Below are positions 1 to 7,778 of a DNA stretch of 64,000 bases, in pieces. Both the position numbers and the translations under genes were made by a program. Location: contig NZ_AJXN01000002.1 of the NCBI RefSeq assembly GCF_000286355.1, positions 1-64,000 on the forward strand, read 5' to 3'. Under the pieces are notes generated by a model, which did no database searches, was not told where the DNA came from, and was given only the letters and a program-made list of their open reading frames with translations. The first letter of the stretch is position 1. Every line of letters begins with the position of its first letter. This DNA is from Kocuria atrinae C3-8 (GTDB lineage: Bacteria; Actinomycetota; Actinomycetes; Actinomycetales; Micrococcaceae).

Positions 1-78
1 GCTGCCCGGAAGGAAATGGATGACGGCGAGGATGCCATCCCATGGGACCAGGTCAAATCTGATCTTGGCCTTTCATGA
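1..78 (+). CDS. RelB/Phd-type antitoxin, C-terminal end only (gene starts before the window)
   Basis: The frame open from base 1 encodes 25 residues ending in WDQVKSDLGLS and a TGA stop at 76-78. The stop overlaps the start of the RelE-like gene as ATGA, the usual arrangement of an antitoxin-toxin pair, in which the upstream protein neutralises the toxin and represses the operon. Only this tail is visible, so the DNA-binding fold cannot be assigned. The identification rests on position, the acidic composition and the overlap with the toxin gene. Confidence 0.7.
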   Translation, partial: AARKEMDDGEDAIPWDQVKSDLGLS

Positions 79-332
79 CCTACCGGATTGAACTAGCACC
101 GGCAGCGTTGCGCCAGATCAGGAAACTCGACAAGCCCGCACGGTTACGAATTCAGGCCGCAATTGAACTTTTGGCCGATAATCCCCGACCTCACGGCGCT
201 AAAAAGCTCGTGGGCGGCAAAGGAGAGTGGCGGGTACGCACGGGCAATTACCGCGTTATCTACGAGATCGATGACGGAGTCTTGATGGTCCTGGTCTTGG
301 CCGCGGGACACAGGCGAGAGATCTATCGCTAG
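75..332 (+). CDS. relE: RelE/ParE-family toxin of a type II toxin-antitoxin system
   Basis: The 85-residue product has the RelE fold signature: an N-terminal MTYRIELAPAALRQIRKL strand-helix segment, the central GEWRVRTGNYRVIYEI motif and the C-terminal VLAAGHRREIYR segment with the basic residues typical of RelE mRNA interferases. RelE toxins cleave mRNA in the ribosomal A site when their antitoxin is degraded. The length is normal (80-95 residues) and the frame is intact. It is translationally coupled to the preceding antitoxin through an ATGA overlap. The 3' end of the gene coincides with the break point of a truncated gene on the other strand. The family call is firm; the exact target is not known. 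Confidence 0.9.
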   Translation: MTYRIELAPAALRQIRKLDKPARLRIQAAIELLADNPRPHGAKKLVGGKGEWRVRTGNYRVIYEIDDGVLMVLVLAAGHRREIYR

Positions 333-391
333 CCTCCTACAAGATGCGCGCCCAAAAAGCCGGTCCCGCCAAGTACCAAAACGTTGGTCAT
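329..391 (-). pseudogene. Truncated start of an NAD(P)-binding epimerase/dehydratase-like gene
   Basis: Reading the minus strand from an ATG at 389-391 gives MTNVLVLGGTGFLGAHLVGG and then TAG at 329-331. The GGTGFLG glycine motif preceded by a hydrophobic strand is the first beta-alpha unit of extended short-chain dehydrogenases such as sugar-nucleotide epimerases. The reading frame stops exactly at the 3' end of the RelE gene, so the rest of the gene has been lost or displaced. No good ribosome binding site is visible upstream. A chance match is possible for 20 residues, but the motif is unusually complete. Confidence 0.55.
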
Positions 392-419
392 GACGGGACC
401 GTAGCAGGGCCTGCCGTTG

Positions 420-587
420 TCAGTTCTCCGTGGCCGGGTCTTCGTCCTTGTTGTCGGTCATGGCACCAACACCCTCATCGGCGGGTTCGGCGTCGGCTTC
501 GGTGCGGCTGCTCAGTTCTTCGCGCTCTTCTTCGGCGCTCATCTTGATCGAGTCTTCGCCGGGTTTACCGTTGTTCTGCGACTGCAT
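420..587 (-). CDS. Small acidic hypothetical protein
   Basis: An ATG at 585-587, preceded by an AAGGAG ribosome binding site at 594-599 with 6-base spacing, opens a 55-codon frame ending with TGA at 420-422. The product starts MQSQNNGKPGEDSIKMSAEE and is very rich in Glu and Asp, with no membrane segment and no domain I recognise. The good ribosome binding site and the biased composition suggest a real, probably disordered cytoplasmic protein. Function unknown. Confidence 0.55.
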   Translation of the reverse strand: MQSQNNGKPGEDSIKMSAEEEREELSSRTEADAEPADEGVGAMTDNKDEDPATEN

Positions 588-753
588 GGGGTACTCCTTC
601 GCGTGTCCTCAAACCTCTGCGGCAACGACCGACAGATGGGGTGCCGGCCCGCAAAAGCCCTTGTCCCCCGAGCTTCCCCCGGCACTAAGTGGCCTGTCAA
701 TCACCCGCATGGTTGATTTGAGCTAGGAGCAGCACCCCCATTGAGACAGCCGT

Positions 754-1248
754 TCAGCAGCCGTTTGCCGCCTCATTCTCAGCAACTCGCTTGATCGCGG
801 CCAGTGTTTCCGGGATGTCCCGACGAGCGGCTTCGCGACGCTTATCGGGCGCATCCTCGCCCCTGTTCTTTCGCAACCATTCACGCCCCGTAGGGAGTAC
901 GTGCCAGGTCTCGCTCAGACGGGAGCCGTTATCGGTGGGTTCAATGATGTAGCTCCACCGAGCCACACCACCGAGGTCAGGCGCCACAAGCCAAGCGAAT
1001 TCACGCGGGTGATCGGCCACGAGAACTTCGGAGATCGTGGTCCATTCGACGTCACCGACCACGTTGCGACCGGTGAACACATCTCCCACTTTGCCGGTAC
1101 CGCTGTTTTTCCACTCCCCGCCGCGACAAATGGGTGACCACTCCCCAATTCGCTTGGGGTTGGTCACCATGTCATAGAGCACCTCTGGTTCCACGACAAT
1201 GTCGATGGAATCGCTGTGTTGCCACTGCTTCTCTGGATCCTCGGCCAT
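754..1248 (-). CDS. SRPBCC (START/Bet v 1-like) family protein
   Basis: The 164-residue product begins with a short acidic leader and continues with DSIDIVVEPEVLYDMVTNPKRIGEWSP, the first strand and helix of the SRPBCC ligand-binding fold, followed by WTTISEVLVADHPREFAWLV and a C-terminal WHVLPTG...LRKN segment. This matches actinobacterial polyketide cyclase/dehydrase-like proteins with a hydrophobic pocket for small ligands. It is soluble and cytoplasmic. It lies downstream of the membrane protein gene at 1280 on the same strand with a 31-base gap, so the two may be cotranscribed. Ligand unknown. Confidence 0.75.
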   Translation of the reverse strand: MAEDPEKQWQHSDSIDIVVEPEVLYDMVTNPKRIGEWSPICRGGEWKNSGTGKVGDVFTGRNVVGDVEWTTISEVLVADHPREFAWLVAPDLGGVARWSYIIEPTDNGSRLSETWHVLPTGREWLRKNRGEDAPDKRREAARRDIPETLAAIKRVAENEAANGC

Positions 1249-1279
1249 GAGCCGATGCTATCCGAGCCCGTCGATCTGC

Positions 1280-2077
1280 TCACCTCAGACTTAGCCGCTT
1301 GTCGGAGACTCCCTGGGCACGGGCCGCAGTGATCACGCTCCACAACGTGACGGCCCAGATCACGACCACCAACGCGGGGTCCGCCCACGAGGAACGTGAC
1401 CAGGCGGCGTCGTCGAGAATGACTGGATCCACAATGTCCATGGTGAGGACAGCGGCGGTGAGGAACGCGGCGAAGGCGAAGGTTGCTACTAGTGTCACGA
1501 CTCGCAGGGCCGTGGTGGATTTCCGCGCTCGAAGTTTCCACACCTCAGCCGCGGCGAAGACCACGAGGAAGCCGTAGTACACCGGTAGCCAGACGTTCCA
1601 GAGATCAGGGTTGAGGAAGCTCCCGCCGTCATTGAGCTGACCCGCGTAAACGAATGATGTGGGGATCACCGGGATGAGCGCGAGAAACACGATGAAAACC
1701 AATGACCCGACAATCTCGGTGAGTCCGGGATGCGTGGTGTGTAGAAATACACCATGACCGTGGTCGCCTCGAACCTTGGACGACTCAGCTGGCACGATCC
1801 GGGCCAGCTGCTCCGGTAATAGCACTCGCTCAAGAATCGCGAACAGTGCTGCCAAGATCGCCACGGTGAGTAGGGCCGCCATGATGGCCTTCGCCGCCGC
1901 GACCGCGATCAATTCGCCGATCACGGGTGTGGGCTCAACGGCCAGGTACACCGCGGCGTTCACCACCGCCGCAACAACCAGCACCATGGGAAGCATCCAC
2001 AGCAGGAGTCTGATGAAGGCTGGGTACAGCTGCGGGCCAATGAGGTATTGCGGTGAATCGGAGAGTGAACTCATCAC
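1280..2077 (-). CDS. Multi-pass membrane protein of unknown function
   Basis: The 265-residue product has about six hydrophobic segments, including FIRLLLWMLPMVLVVAAVV, AAKAIMAALLTVAILAALFA, IVGSLVFIVFLALIPVIP, VWLPVYYGFLVVFAA, VTLVATFAFAAFLTAAVL and PALVVVIWAVTLWSVI. The loop after the second segment is charged and contains a GDHGHGV stretch. The first codon is GTG at 2077; an ATG follows directly at 2074, and AGGGAT upstream can serve either. A clear promoter with an embedded TetR-type palindrome lies upstream (2140-2168), so expression is probably controlled by a TetR repressor not encoded nearby. Similar membrane proteins often act as permease subunits, but no partner ATPase is present. 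Confidence 0.65.
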   Translation of the reverse strand: MMSSLSDSPQYLIGPQLYPAFIRLLLWMLPMVLVVAAVVNAAVYLAVEPTPVIGELIAVAAAKAIMAALLTVAILAALFAILERVLLPEQLARIVPAESSKVRGDHGHGVFLHTTHPGLTEIVGSLVFIVFLALIPVIPTSFVYAGQLNDGGSFLNPDLWNVWLPVYYGFLVVFAAAEVWKLRARKSTTALRVVTLVATFAFAAFLTAAVLTMDIVDPVILDDAAWSRSSWADPALVVVIWAVTLWSVITAARAQGVSDKRLSLR

Positions 2078-2124
2078 GGATCATCCCTAACGGATGCGCG
2101 AGGTCGGCCCCTTCTGAACGGAAC

Positions 2125-2168
2125 TGACCGCTTGGTCAAATTTTAGACCTGTCGGTCTAATTCGACAA
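2125..2168 (-). promoter_or_regulatory. Promoter with embedded TetR-type operator
   Basis: Read on the minus strand, -35 TTGTCG (2163-2168) and -10 TAAAAT (2140-2145) are separated by exactly 17 bases. The spacer is filled by the inverted repeat TTAGACCTGTCGGTCTAA (2143-2160, arms of 7), which resembles TetR-family operators. A second, weaker dyad TGACCGCTTGGTCA lies at 2125-2138, downstream of the -10. The promoter points at the membrane protein gene at 2077. No tetR-like gene lies within this window. Confidence 0.6.
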
Positions 2169-2237
2169 TGGGTGGCTCTACTGAGCGACCGAAACAGCGC
2201 CGCGAGCACCTTCATCACCCAGTGTCGAAGTAACTCG

Positions 2238-2816
2238 CTAAATCCCGTAAACCAGTGCAACGGTTCCAAGATCGGTTTGGGCCACGGACTTCAGTTCAAG
2301 GTTTGTGGGTATTGGGGGCTCGCCGAACAGGCGCTTGCCGGTTCCCAGCAGGAGGGGATGGATGAAGAGTCGCAGCTCGTCGACCAGGTTCTCGGCCAAC
2401 AACTGACGAGACAGATTCCCGCTCCCCAATACTGCGATGTCTCCGGTTTCCGTCCCCTTGAGGCCTTGCACGGCAGCGCTGAGATCGGCGGACAGAATGG
2501 TCGTCCCAGCCCACGAAACGTCACGAAGGGTGCGGGAGGCCACGTACTTGGGCGTAGCGTTCAGGTGAGCGGCCATCGGATGGTCATCGGGTTGGAACGG
2601 CCAGAAGGCCGCCATTTTCTCGTAGGTCTTGCGACCGAACAGGTAGCTGGACGTGTTGCTCAAACCCGTAGGCGCCACCACCTGGTGGATACTCCCGGCA
2701 AACGGGGCACCCCATCCCCCGTGGGTGAAGCCACCTTCCGTGTCGTCCTGTGGAGAACCAAGGCCTTGCATGACCCCGTCGACGGTCAGAAATTCGATCA
2801 GCACCAGCTTGCTCAT
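2238..2816 (-). CDS. Dihydrofolate reductase family protein (RibD C-terminal-like), paralogue 1
   Basis: The 192-residue product starts MSKLVLIEFLTVDGVMQG and contains SYLFGRKTYEKMAAFWPFQP, the GRKTYE motif of the DHFR/RibD-C fold, then a NADPH-binding GDIAVLGSGNLSRQLL segment and LVDELRLFIHPLLLGTGKRLF near the C-terminus. Members of this family reduce folate- or pyrimidine-like substrates with NADPH, but most are uncharacterised. Frame and length are normal. It is the last of three related genes in a row on this strand; all three may come from local duplication. Confidence 0.85.
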   Translation of the reverse strand: MSKLVLIEFLTVDGVMQGLGSPQDDTEGGFTHGGWGAPFAGSIHQVVAPTGLSNTSSYLFGRKTYEKMAAFWPFQPDDHPMAAHLNATPKYVASRTLRDVSWAGTTILSADLSAAVQGLKGTETGDIAVLGSGNLSRQLLAENLVDELRLFIHPLLLGTGKRLFGEPPIPTNLELKSVAQTDLGTVALVYGI

Positions 2817-2834
2817 CGAGGTGTCCTTTCACGG

Positions 2835-3497
2835 TTACTGTTGGGCGTCTTTACGAGTGAATGTGACATGGATAGTTCCACTCTCGGCCACTTGCGACGT
2901 CACGTTGTGGGTGAGTTCCAGTCCTTGCAGTCCGTCATACAGTCGGGTTCCCCTGCCCAGGAGAATCGGCGCGACCATGAGATGCAGCTGGTCGACCAGG
3001 CCCGCGCGCAGAAACTCCCGTCCAGTACGGATTCCCCCGCCGATGCGTACATCCTGGCCGTTAGCGGCCTCTGTCGCTTCAGCGAGTACTTCCTCGATGG
3101 AGGCATTCCGGAAGTGGAACGTTGTGCCTCCTGCCATGGTGATGGGAGGACGAGGCACGGAATGGGTGAGTACATACACTGGCGTGCCGAAGGGTGGCTC
3201 ATCTCCCCACCACCCAGTCCAGTCGGGGTCGTCGGGAAATGAATGCAGGCCGAACATCGCGGCACCCATGATCTCGGAACCGATGCCCTTGAAGCTTTCA
3301 GCTGCGTAATAGTCATCAAGGCCGCTTGTCCCCGCGCCGCTGGTATCGCCAAAAACTAACTTTCGGAACGTGCGGGTTTCGGAATAAGCGGCTGTCAGGC
3401 CGCCCCAGTCCTCACCCATTGGGTTCTCCGGTGAGCCACCGGTGGTCGAGGCGTATCCATCCAGTGAAATGAACAAACTCAAACGAACGCTAGTCAT
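2835..3497 (-). CDS. Dihydrofolate reductase family protein, paralogue 2
   Basis: The chosen start is the ATG at 3497, giving MTSVRLSLFISLDGYASTTG, because GGAG at 3505-3508 provides a ribosome binding site; the open frame extends further upstream without family similarity. The 220-residue product carries the DHFR-like start, a central MFGLHSFP...PPFGTPVYVLTH segment, the GGGIRTGREFLRAGLVDQLHL NADPH-binding region and an APILLGRGTRLYDGL motif. Cytoplasmic NADPH-dependent reductase of unknown substrate. It lies 18 bases upstream of paralogue 1 on the same strand, so the two are probably one transcript. Confidence 0.85.
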   Translation of the reverse strand: MTSVRLSLFISLDGYASTTGGSPENPMGEDWGGLTAAYSETRTFRKLVFGDTSGAGTSGLDDYYAAESFKGIGSEIMGAAMFGLHSFPDDPDWTGWWGDEPPFGTPVYVLTHSVPRPPITMAGGTTFHFRNASIEEVLAEATEAANGQDVRIGGGIRTGREFLRAGLVDQLHLMVAPILLGRGTRLYDGLQGLELTHNVTSQVAESGTIHVTFTRKDAQQ

Positions 3498-3608
3498 AAC
3501 GGCTCTCCATCGATATCTCACGGATCGACCGACTGGTCCGTTGACTGCTCTCTCTTGAAATTGTTGGGCTTGTCGAGACATGAGTTGACGAGTTCATTCC
3601 GGCATCCT

Positions 3609-4198
3609 TCATTCACGCGACCCGAACTCATAGGTGAGCAGGACGATCTCCGAATCCGGCAAACGTCGAGCATCCGTCAGGTGCGCGTTGGTTTCGGGAA
3701 CCCCTGCAAACACCCGGTGCTCTCCGGCCACGATCTTGGGACCAACCATCAAATACAGGATGTCCACGAACCCTGGGCCATGAGTTCCGTCCAGACCGTT
3801 CGACTGCCGAAGACGAGCGCCTCGCCCTCCTGCTGCTTCAGCTCAGCAACCCGCTGAGCGAGACCCGACCGAGAAACAATGGTCGTCTGCTCGCGAAAAG
3901 GCTCGGTCTCTTCCGGAGTCAGCGAATCGGAAACAACCGTGATCGGAATGCCCTCCGCATAGCGCCGAGCAATGAACCGGTCATCTTCACCGGCGTCGGG
4001 ATTGTCGACCTGATGGGGCCAATAGCTGACCATGCCGCGGAAAGTGGTGGCCCCGAACAGGAGCGAGCTGGCCGCCGCCATACGCTGGGCATTCTGCTTG
4101 CCGAACGCCATGTCCATGGGCATGACCATTACGTCTCCCCCGGGTCCTTCGGTATACCCGTCCAAGCTGACGAGGCTGCTGACGACGATTTTTCCCAT
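3609..4198 (-). CDS. Dihydrofolate reductase family protein, paralogue 3, frame broken near 3771
   Basis: The ATG at 4198 opens MGKIVVSSLVSLDGYTEGPG, followed by LLFGATTFRGMVSYWP and EGEALVFGSRTVWTELMAQG, all typical of the DHFR/RibD-C family. The frame then closes at 3749, but one base added near 3771 restores FVDILYLMVGPKIVAGEHRV and a normal end at 3609-3611, giving 196 residues. Loss of one G from a GGGG run explains the break. It may be a true pseudogene, but the single-base deletion matches the pattern seen in many other genes here. Confidence 0.75.
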
Positions 4199-4320
4199 GA
4201 CGATTCCTTGTGATTGATGCGGGCAGCCCGGGCAATCCGGACTTGGCGAATACGTTCCGCAGTGGCCAGCCGCTCACGGTGATCCATGATCGCTAGGTCA
4301 GTGGTAACGGGTGACATCAT
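4129..4320 (-). CDS. Possible small basic protein overlapping the start of DHFR paralogue 3
   Basis: An ATG at 4318-4320 follows GAGGAA with 7-8-base spacing. The product begins MMSPVTTDLAIMDHRERLAT and continues with an Arg/Ala-rich helix, AERIRQVRIARAARINH, resembling short basic actinobacterial proteins of about 40-70 residues whose role is unknown. The last 20 or so codons overlap the 5' end of the DHFR-like gene in another frame and look like read-through, so the true 3' end may differ or a base may be missing. Moderate support only. Confidence 0.35.
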   Translation of the reverse strand: MMSPVTTDLAIMDHRERLATAERIRQVRIARAARINHKESSWEKSSSAASSAWTGIPKDPGET

Positions 4321-4350
4321 GATGATTTCCTCAGAACATTGGATGCCCGC

Positions 4351-4992
4351 TCACACGAGCATCAGAAGGATTCCGGCCCCGAGGGTCAGATCCAGAGCGG
4401 CGCACCATTCGGCGAGCGATCGCGAGACGACCGCGTGGTGCCGCCAGTGCACGGCATCCCACATGGCGTGGCCGGTCAGTCCTACGGCGATCAAGACACG
4501 ACCCCCGAGGGGATCGAGCAACAGCGCGATCAAACACACGGCCACAAATCCGACGGCGGCAAACGGCTGCCAGCGATAGGCTCCCGGCCGTTTCCACAGG
4601 CCTCGGATCAATCCGACCGTGATGGAGCCGATCACCACGGCGGCGAATACCCCCAGTTCGATGGCCACGTTGTCGGACAGCAATCGAAGAGCGACGATGA
4701 CGACCACGAGAACTCCCAGGACCGACCAGGACCAGCTGGGCTTGTCGAGGGCCGCGATGACCACGTAGGCCGTGGTCGCGACCAGCAGCACCATGAGTGC
4801 GCCGAGCGCGTTGGGGTTGTCATCGGTCACCAAGTTGAAGACCGCGAAAGCCACGCCTAACAGCAAAGGCCAGCGCCGAACAACGGTGCGTGCGAGCTGA
4901 ACTGGCCAGGGCGCGTCGGCGTACCCGAACGCCGAGCGGTACGAGCGGTAACGGTATGCGTGTTCATGCTTGGAGGTTAGGAGCGTGCGCAC
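4351..4992 (-). CDS. Multi-pass membrane protein of unknown function
   Basis: The 213-residue product has an N-terminal cytoplasmic-looking stretch rich in His, Tyr and Arg (HEHAYRYRSYRSAFGYADAP) followed by about six hydrophobic helices, among them WPLLLGVAFAVFNLV, LGALMVLLVATTAYVVIAAL, SVLGVLVVVIVALRLL and WQPFAAVGFVAVCLIALLL. A conserved-looking GHAMWDAVHWRHHAVVSRSL loop sits before the last helix. I do not recognise a named family. It is divergent from the GlxA-type regulator gene, with 77 bases between the starts, so that regulator may control it. Confidence 0.65.
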   Translation of the reverse strand: MRTLLTSKHEHAYRYRSYRSAFGYADAPWPVQLARTVVRRWPLLLGVAFAVFNLVTDDNPNALGALMVLLVATTAYVVIAALDKPSWSWSVLGVLVVVIVALRLLSDNVAIELGVFAAVVIGSITVGLIRGLWKRPGAYRWQPFAAVGFVAVCLIALLLDPLGGRVLIAVGLTGHAMWDAVHWRHHAVVSRSLAEWCAALDLTLGAGILLMLV

Positions 4993-5069
4993 GGTGACCG
5001 ACCGGTAGCTCTTATATCCCGTCCGGAATCCTGGGATACTCGTCCTACGGCTTCGGACGGGGGAATCTG

Positions 5070-6046
5070 ATGGCCGATCGTAAGACCGCAGTGATCGCGT
5101 ACGACCACACCGAACTTCTGGACGTCGCCTGCATCACCACACCCTTGTACCTGGCCAATCTCATCGGTCGGCTCAGCGATCCGTACCAGGTGCAGGTCGT
5201 CAGCCTTTACGGGGCACCCATCAGGTGCGATACCGGCCTGACTTTGCAAGCGCACGGCGCCGTCGAGCACCTGCTGGGCCCGCTCGATACCTTGATCGTG
5301 GCCGGCGGTGTGGGGCACCTTCGCGCTGCCGACAGTGAACCGCTGCTGCGACACGTTCGGAGGCTCGCGGATTCGAGTCGCCGAGTCGCCTCCGCGTGCA
5401 CAGGCGCCACCATTCTGGCCGCGGCCGGCCTCTTGGACGGTAAGCGAGCCACTACTCATTGGCGCTTCGCCGCCGACCTGGTGCGCAAGTTCCCGGAGGT
5501 CACCGTGGATCCGGACCCCATTTTCATCCGCGACGGCTCTGTGGCCACGGCGGCCGGGGTCACCAGCGCACTGGATCTGACGCTGGCCTTTATCGAGGAG
5601 GACCACGGCGTAGGGCTCTCGAGTCAGGTCGCCCGCGACCTGGTGACGTACTTGCAGCGGCCGGGCAATCAAGCGCAGATGAGCATGTTCACGGCGACTT
5701 CCGGCGAGGGCAGCGAGATCGTCCACGCGGCGGTCGCCTTCATCACCAGCACCTGGACGACGATCTCACCATCACGGCGGTCGCCGATCACGTGGGCGTG
5801 AGCCCACGGCACCTGGCACGGCTTTTCAATGCGCACCTGGGCGATTCGCCGGCGCGTTTCGTGCGCCGGATACGCAACGACGCCGCCGCGAGACTTCTCG
5901 ACGCCAGCGCCCTACCCATCTCCGAGATCGCACGCCGCTGTGGTTTCGGATCAGTGGAAGCACTGCGCCAGAGCTTCGTGAGTCAATACGACACCTCGCC
6001 CAGTGCTTATCGGGACCGGCTCGGCCGCCCTCTAGCGGACCATTGA
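5070..6046 (+). CDS. GlxA-family transcriptional regulator (DJ-1/PfpI domain plus AraC HTH), frame broken near 5744
   Basis: Residues 1-170 form a DJ-1/PfpI-like domain (VIAYDHTELLDVACITTPLYL, LIVAGGVG, SACTGATILAAAGLLDG with the nucleophile-elbow Cys position, THW). After a single missing base near 5744 (ATCCACC read as ATCACC) the frame continues as an AraC-type double HTH: DLTITAVADHVGVSPRHLARLF and ISEIARRCGFGSVEALRQSF. Restored length is 325 residues, normal for GlxA regulators, which usually activate genes for catabolism of amine or amino-acid compounds. The adjacent divergent membrane protein gene is a plausible target. The frame change fits the deletion pattern seen across the window. 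Confidence 0.85.
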
Positions 6047-6133
6047 GGGAGCGTTCGGACACGTGCCCCAGGATTCTGGACGGTCCGACCTACTACCGCC
6101 CCGTCACCAGATTCCCGGATCTACTCTTCAACC

Positions 6134-6883
6134 ATGAGCACCCACAACAACTCCGCACCCCGCATTCTGATGATCCCCGGAGCCTGGATGGGCGCGTGGA
6201 TCTGGGAACCCACCGTCGATCAGCTCCGGAACCAAGGGCTGGAAGCCGCAACCCTCACCCTGGAGGGTCTGGAACCCGAGGCCACTGACTACGACATCAG
6301 CCAGGTTCCCCTGGAACGACACGTCACTCAAGTCGCCAACATGATTCTTGAGTGGCCCGACCGTCCCGTGGTCCTGGTCGGCCATTCCTACTCCGGGATG
6401 GTCGTCGGCCAAGTCGCGGATCGGTTACCCGATCGCGTGAGCTCATCCATTCACTTCGACAGCTTTCTACCGATCGACGGACGCAGTCTGATCGATGACT
6501 GGGGTCCGGACGAACCCACTCGTTCTCAAGAACGAGCCGACATCGAGAACGGTAACGGCCACCCTTTCCATTGGGCCGCACCTCCGCCACAAGCCCTGGA
6601 ACTCGAGCCCGGACTGACCCCGCAGGACAGGACATACCTGTCCGAAAGGTTCACCCCACACCCCGGTCACACCGTGCTCGATCCAGCACATCTCGACCAT
6701 CCCGTCACTCAGCAACAGGGGTTGTTCGTGGCTTCTGCGGCAACCAACATTCCGCACATGCTGCGCACCCCTGACGCCCCCACCTGGGACATCCGCGTGA
6801 TGGAGAGCGGCCATTGGCCCATGCTCGAACGTCCGCAGGATGTCGTGGACCTCATCACCGAACACGTGGAGTCACTGGGCTGA
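6134..6883 (+). CDS. Alpha/beta hydrolase
   Basis: The 249-residue product shows the alpha/beta hydrolase order: strand and oxyanion region ILMIPGAWMGAWIWEPTVDQL (typical GAW..GAW..W motif of the EstC/plant esterase-like group), nucleophile elbow VVLVGHSYSGMVV with the catalytic Ser in GHSYSG, a lid region, and a C-terminal RVMESGHWPMLERPQDV segment carrying the catalytic His. It is cytoplasmic, with no signal peptide. Substrate is probably a small ester or lactone. It stands alone on the plus strand, 87 bases after the regulator gene. Confidence 0.85.
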   Translation: MSTHNNSAPRILMIPGAWMGAWIWEPTVDQLRNQGLEAATLTLEGLEPEATDYDISQVPLERHVTQVANMILEWPDRPVVLVGHSYSGMVVGQVADRLPDRVSSSIHFDSFLPIDGRSLIDDWGPDEPTRSQERADIENGNGHPFHWAAPPPQALELEPGLTPQDRTYLSERFTPHPGHTVLDPAHLDHPVTQQQGLFVASAATNIPHMLRTPDAPTWDIRVMESGHWPMLERPQDVVDLITEHVESLG

Positions 6884-6895
6884 CCGGTAGTCAAG

Positions 6896-6907
6896 CCTCA
6901 CGTGAGG
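6896..6907. promoter_or_regulatory. Perfect 12-bp palindrome CCTCACGTGAGG in the intergenic region
   Basis: The palindrome lies 13 bases after the hydrolase stop. A related CTCAGGTGAGG sits about 30 bases downstream and two CCTCAC half sites follow near 6969 and 7000, all upstream of the gene at 7047. This looks like a cluster of protein-binding sites for a dimeric regulator of that gene, but no regulator can be named. Confidence 0.3.
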
Positions 6908-7046
6908 TAAGCGCAACAGCCGAATCTCAGGTGAGGAACCCGCAGAAAAATCGCGCGGAATCGACACTTGCCTCACACCAGACTGGTCTCTGCATTTTCC
7001 TCACTTCACACCCGCCGCATTCACTAGCCACCCGTACGCTGAGCCC

Positions 7047-7705
7047 ATGTCCCGCACCCGGCACACCCATCACCGCTTCCACGGCCACATCGCAGGAGCC
7101 GGAACCTCCGGCGGCACCCGGCTGGTGCTGGGATGTTGGTCCCGCACCCCGCACGGCCCGTTCGCGGACGTGATGCTCGCCCACCGGACGGCCGCCGTGA
7201 ACTGCTCGCCCCGGATCAGTGGGTCGCGGACTTCGTGGCGAGCACCTACACGTTCGACGACGTTCGCATCATCCCCGTGGACGTCCAGCGCACCGGCACC
7301 ACCACGAGTTCAACGTGGACCGTGACCGCCGGCCCCCTCACCTGGACCTTCACCGTGGGCCCGCGGCATCCCCTGGGATACGCCCTACGGGCCGTACCCA
7401 CCCCGCTAGGCCGAACGTTGGCGTTCACGCGAACGTGCGACGTCGTCGCCAGCCGCATCATGCCCGGCGTACGCACGGTGGGCACCGCGGGCAACGACCG
7501 ACTCGAGTGGTACTCGGCGAGCGACCTGCACGGGATCACGGCATCTGAAGCCACCTGGAACGGCCCTTCATTGGGAATCATGACCGATATGACCCCGCCG
7601 CCGGACTTTGGCTTCAGCTCGACCCCGAAGCAGCCGAGCCTCACCGCGCTCACGAGCACCGTGCGCACAGACTTGCGCCCTGGGAGTAAACCCGGAATTT
7701 CATAA
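7047..7705 (+). CDS. Conserved actinobacterial hypothetical protein, frame broken near 7183
   Basis: The N-terminal part starts MSRTRHTHHRFHGHIAGAGT and runs to HGPFADVMLAH in one frame. One added base near 7183 (CACCGG for CACCCGG) joins it to DGRRELLAPDQWVADFVAST and a long second part rich in Thr and Trp (STWTVTAGPLTWTFTVGPRH). Restored length is 219 residues. I recall similar proteins in Micrococcales but no function. There is no signal peptide and no membrane helix. The C-terminal segment has regular beta-strand-like alternation, so a small beta-barrel fold is possible. Confidence 0.6.
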
Positions 7706-7778
7706 GGCGTCTGACAAATTTCATCCCAGGACTGATAGACAAAGGGTACTGATGATTTTCAGTCCTAGGAGGTCTGTT

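Noticed and set aside
2172-3242. Long plus-strand open frame across the DHFR-like genes
   Set aside because: It is antisense to two clear DHFR-family genes with normal motifs; its product has no family features, so it is a GC-bias shadow.
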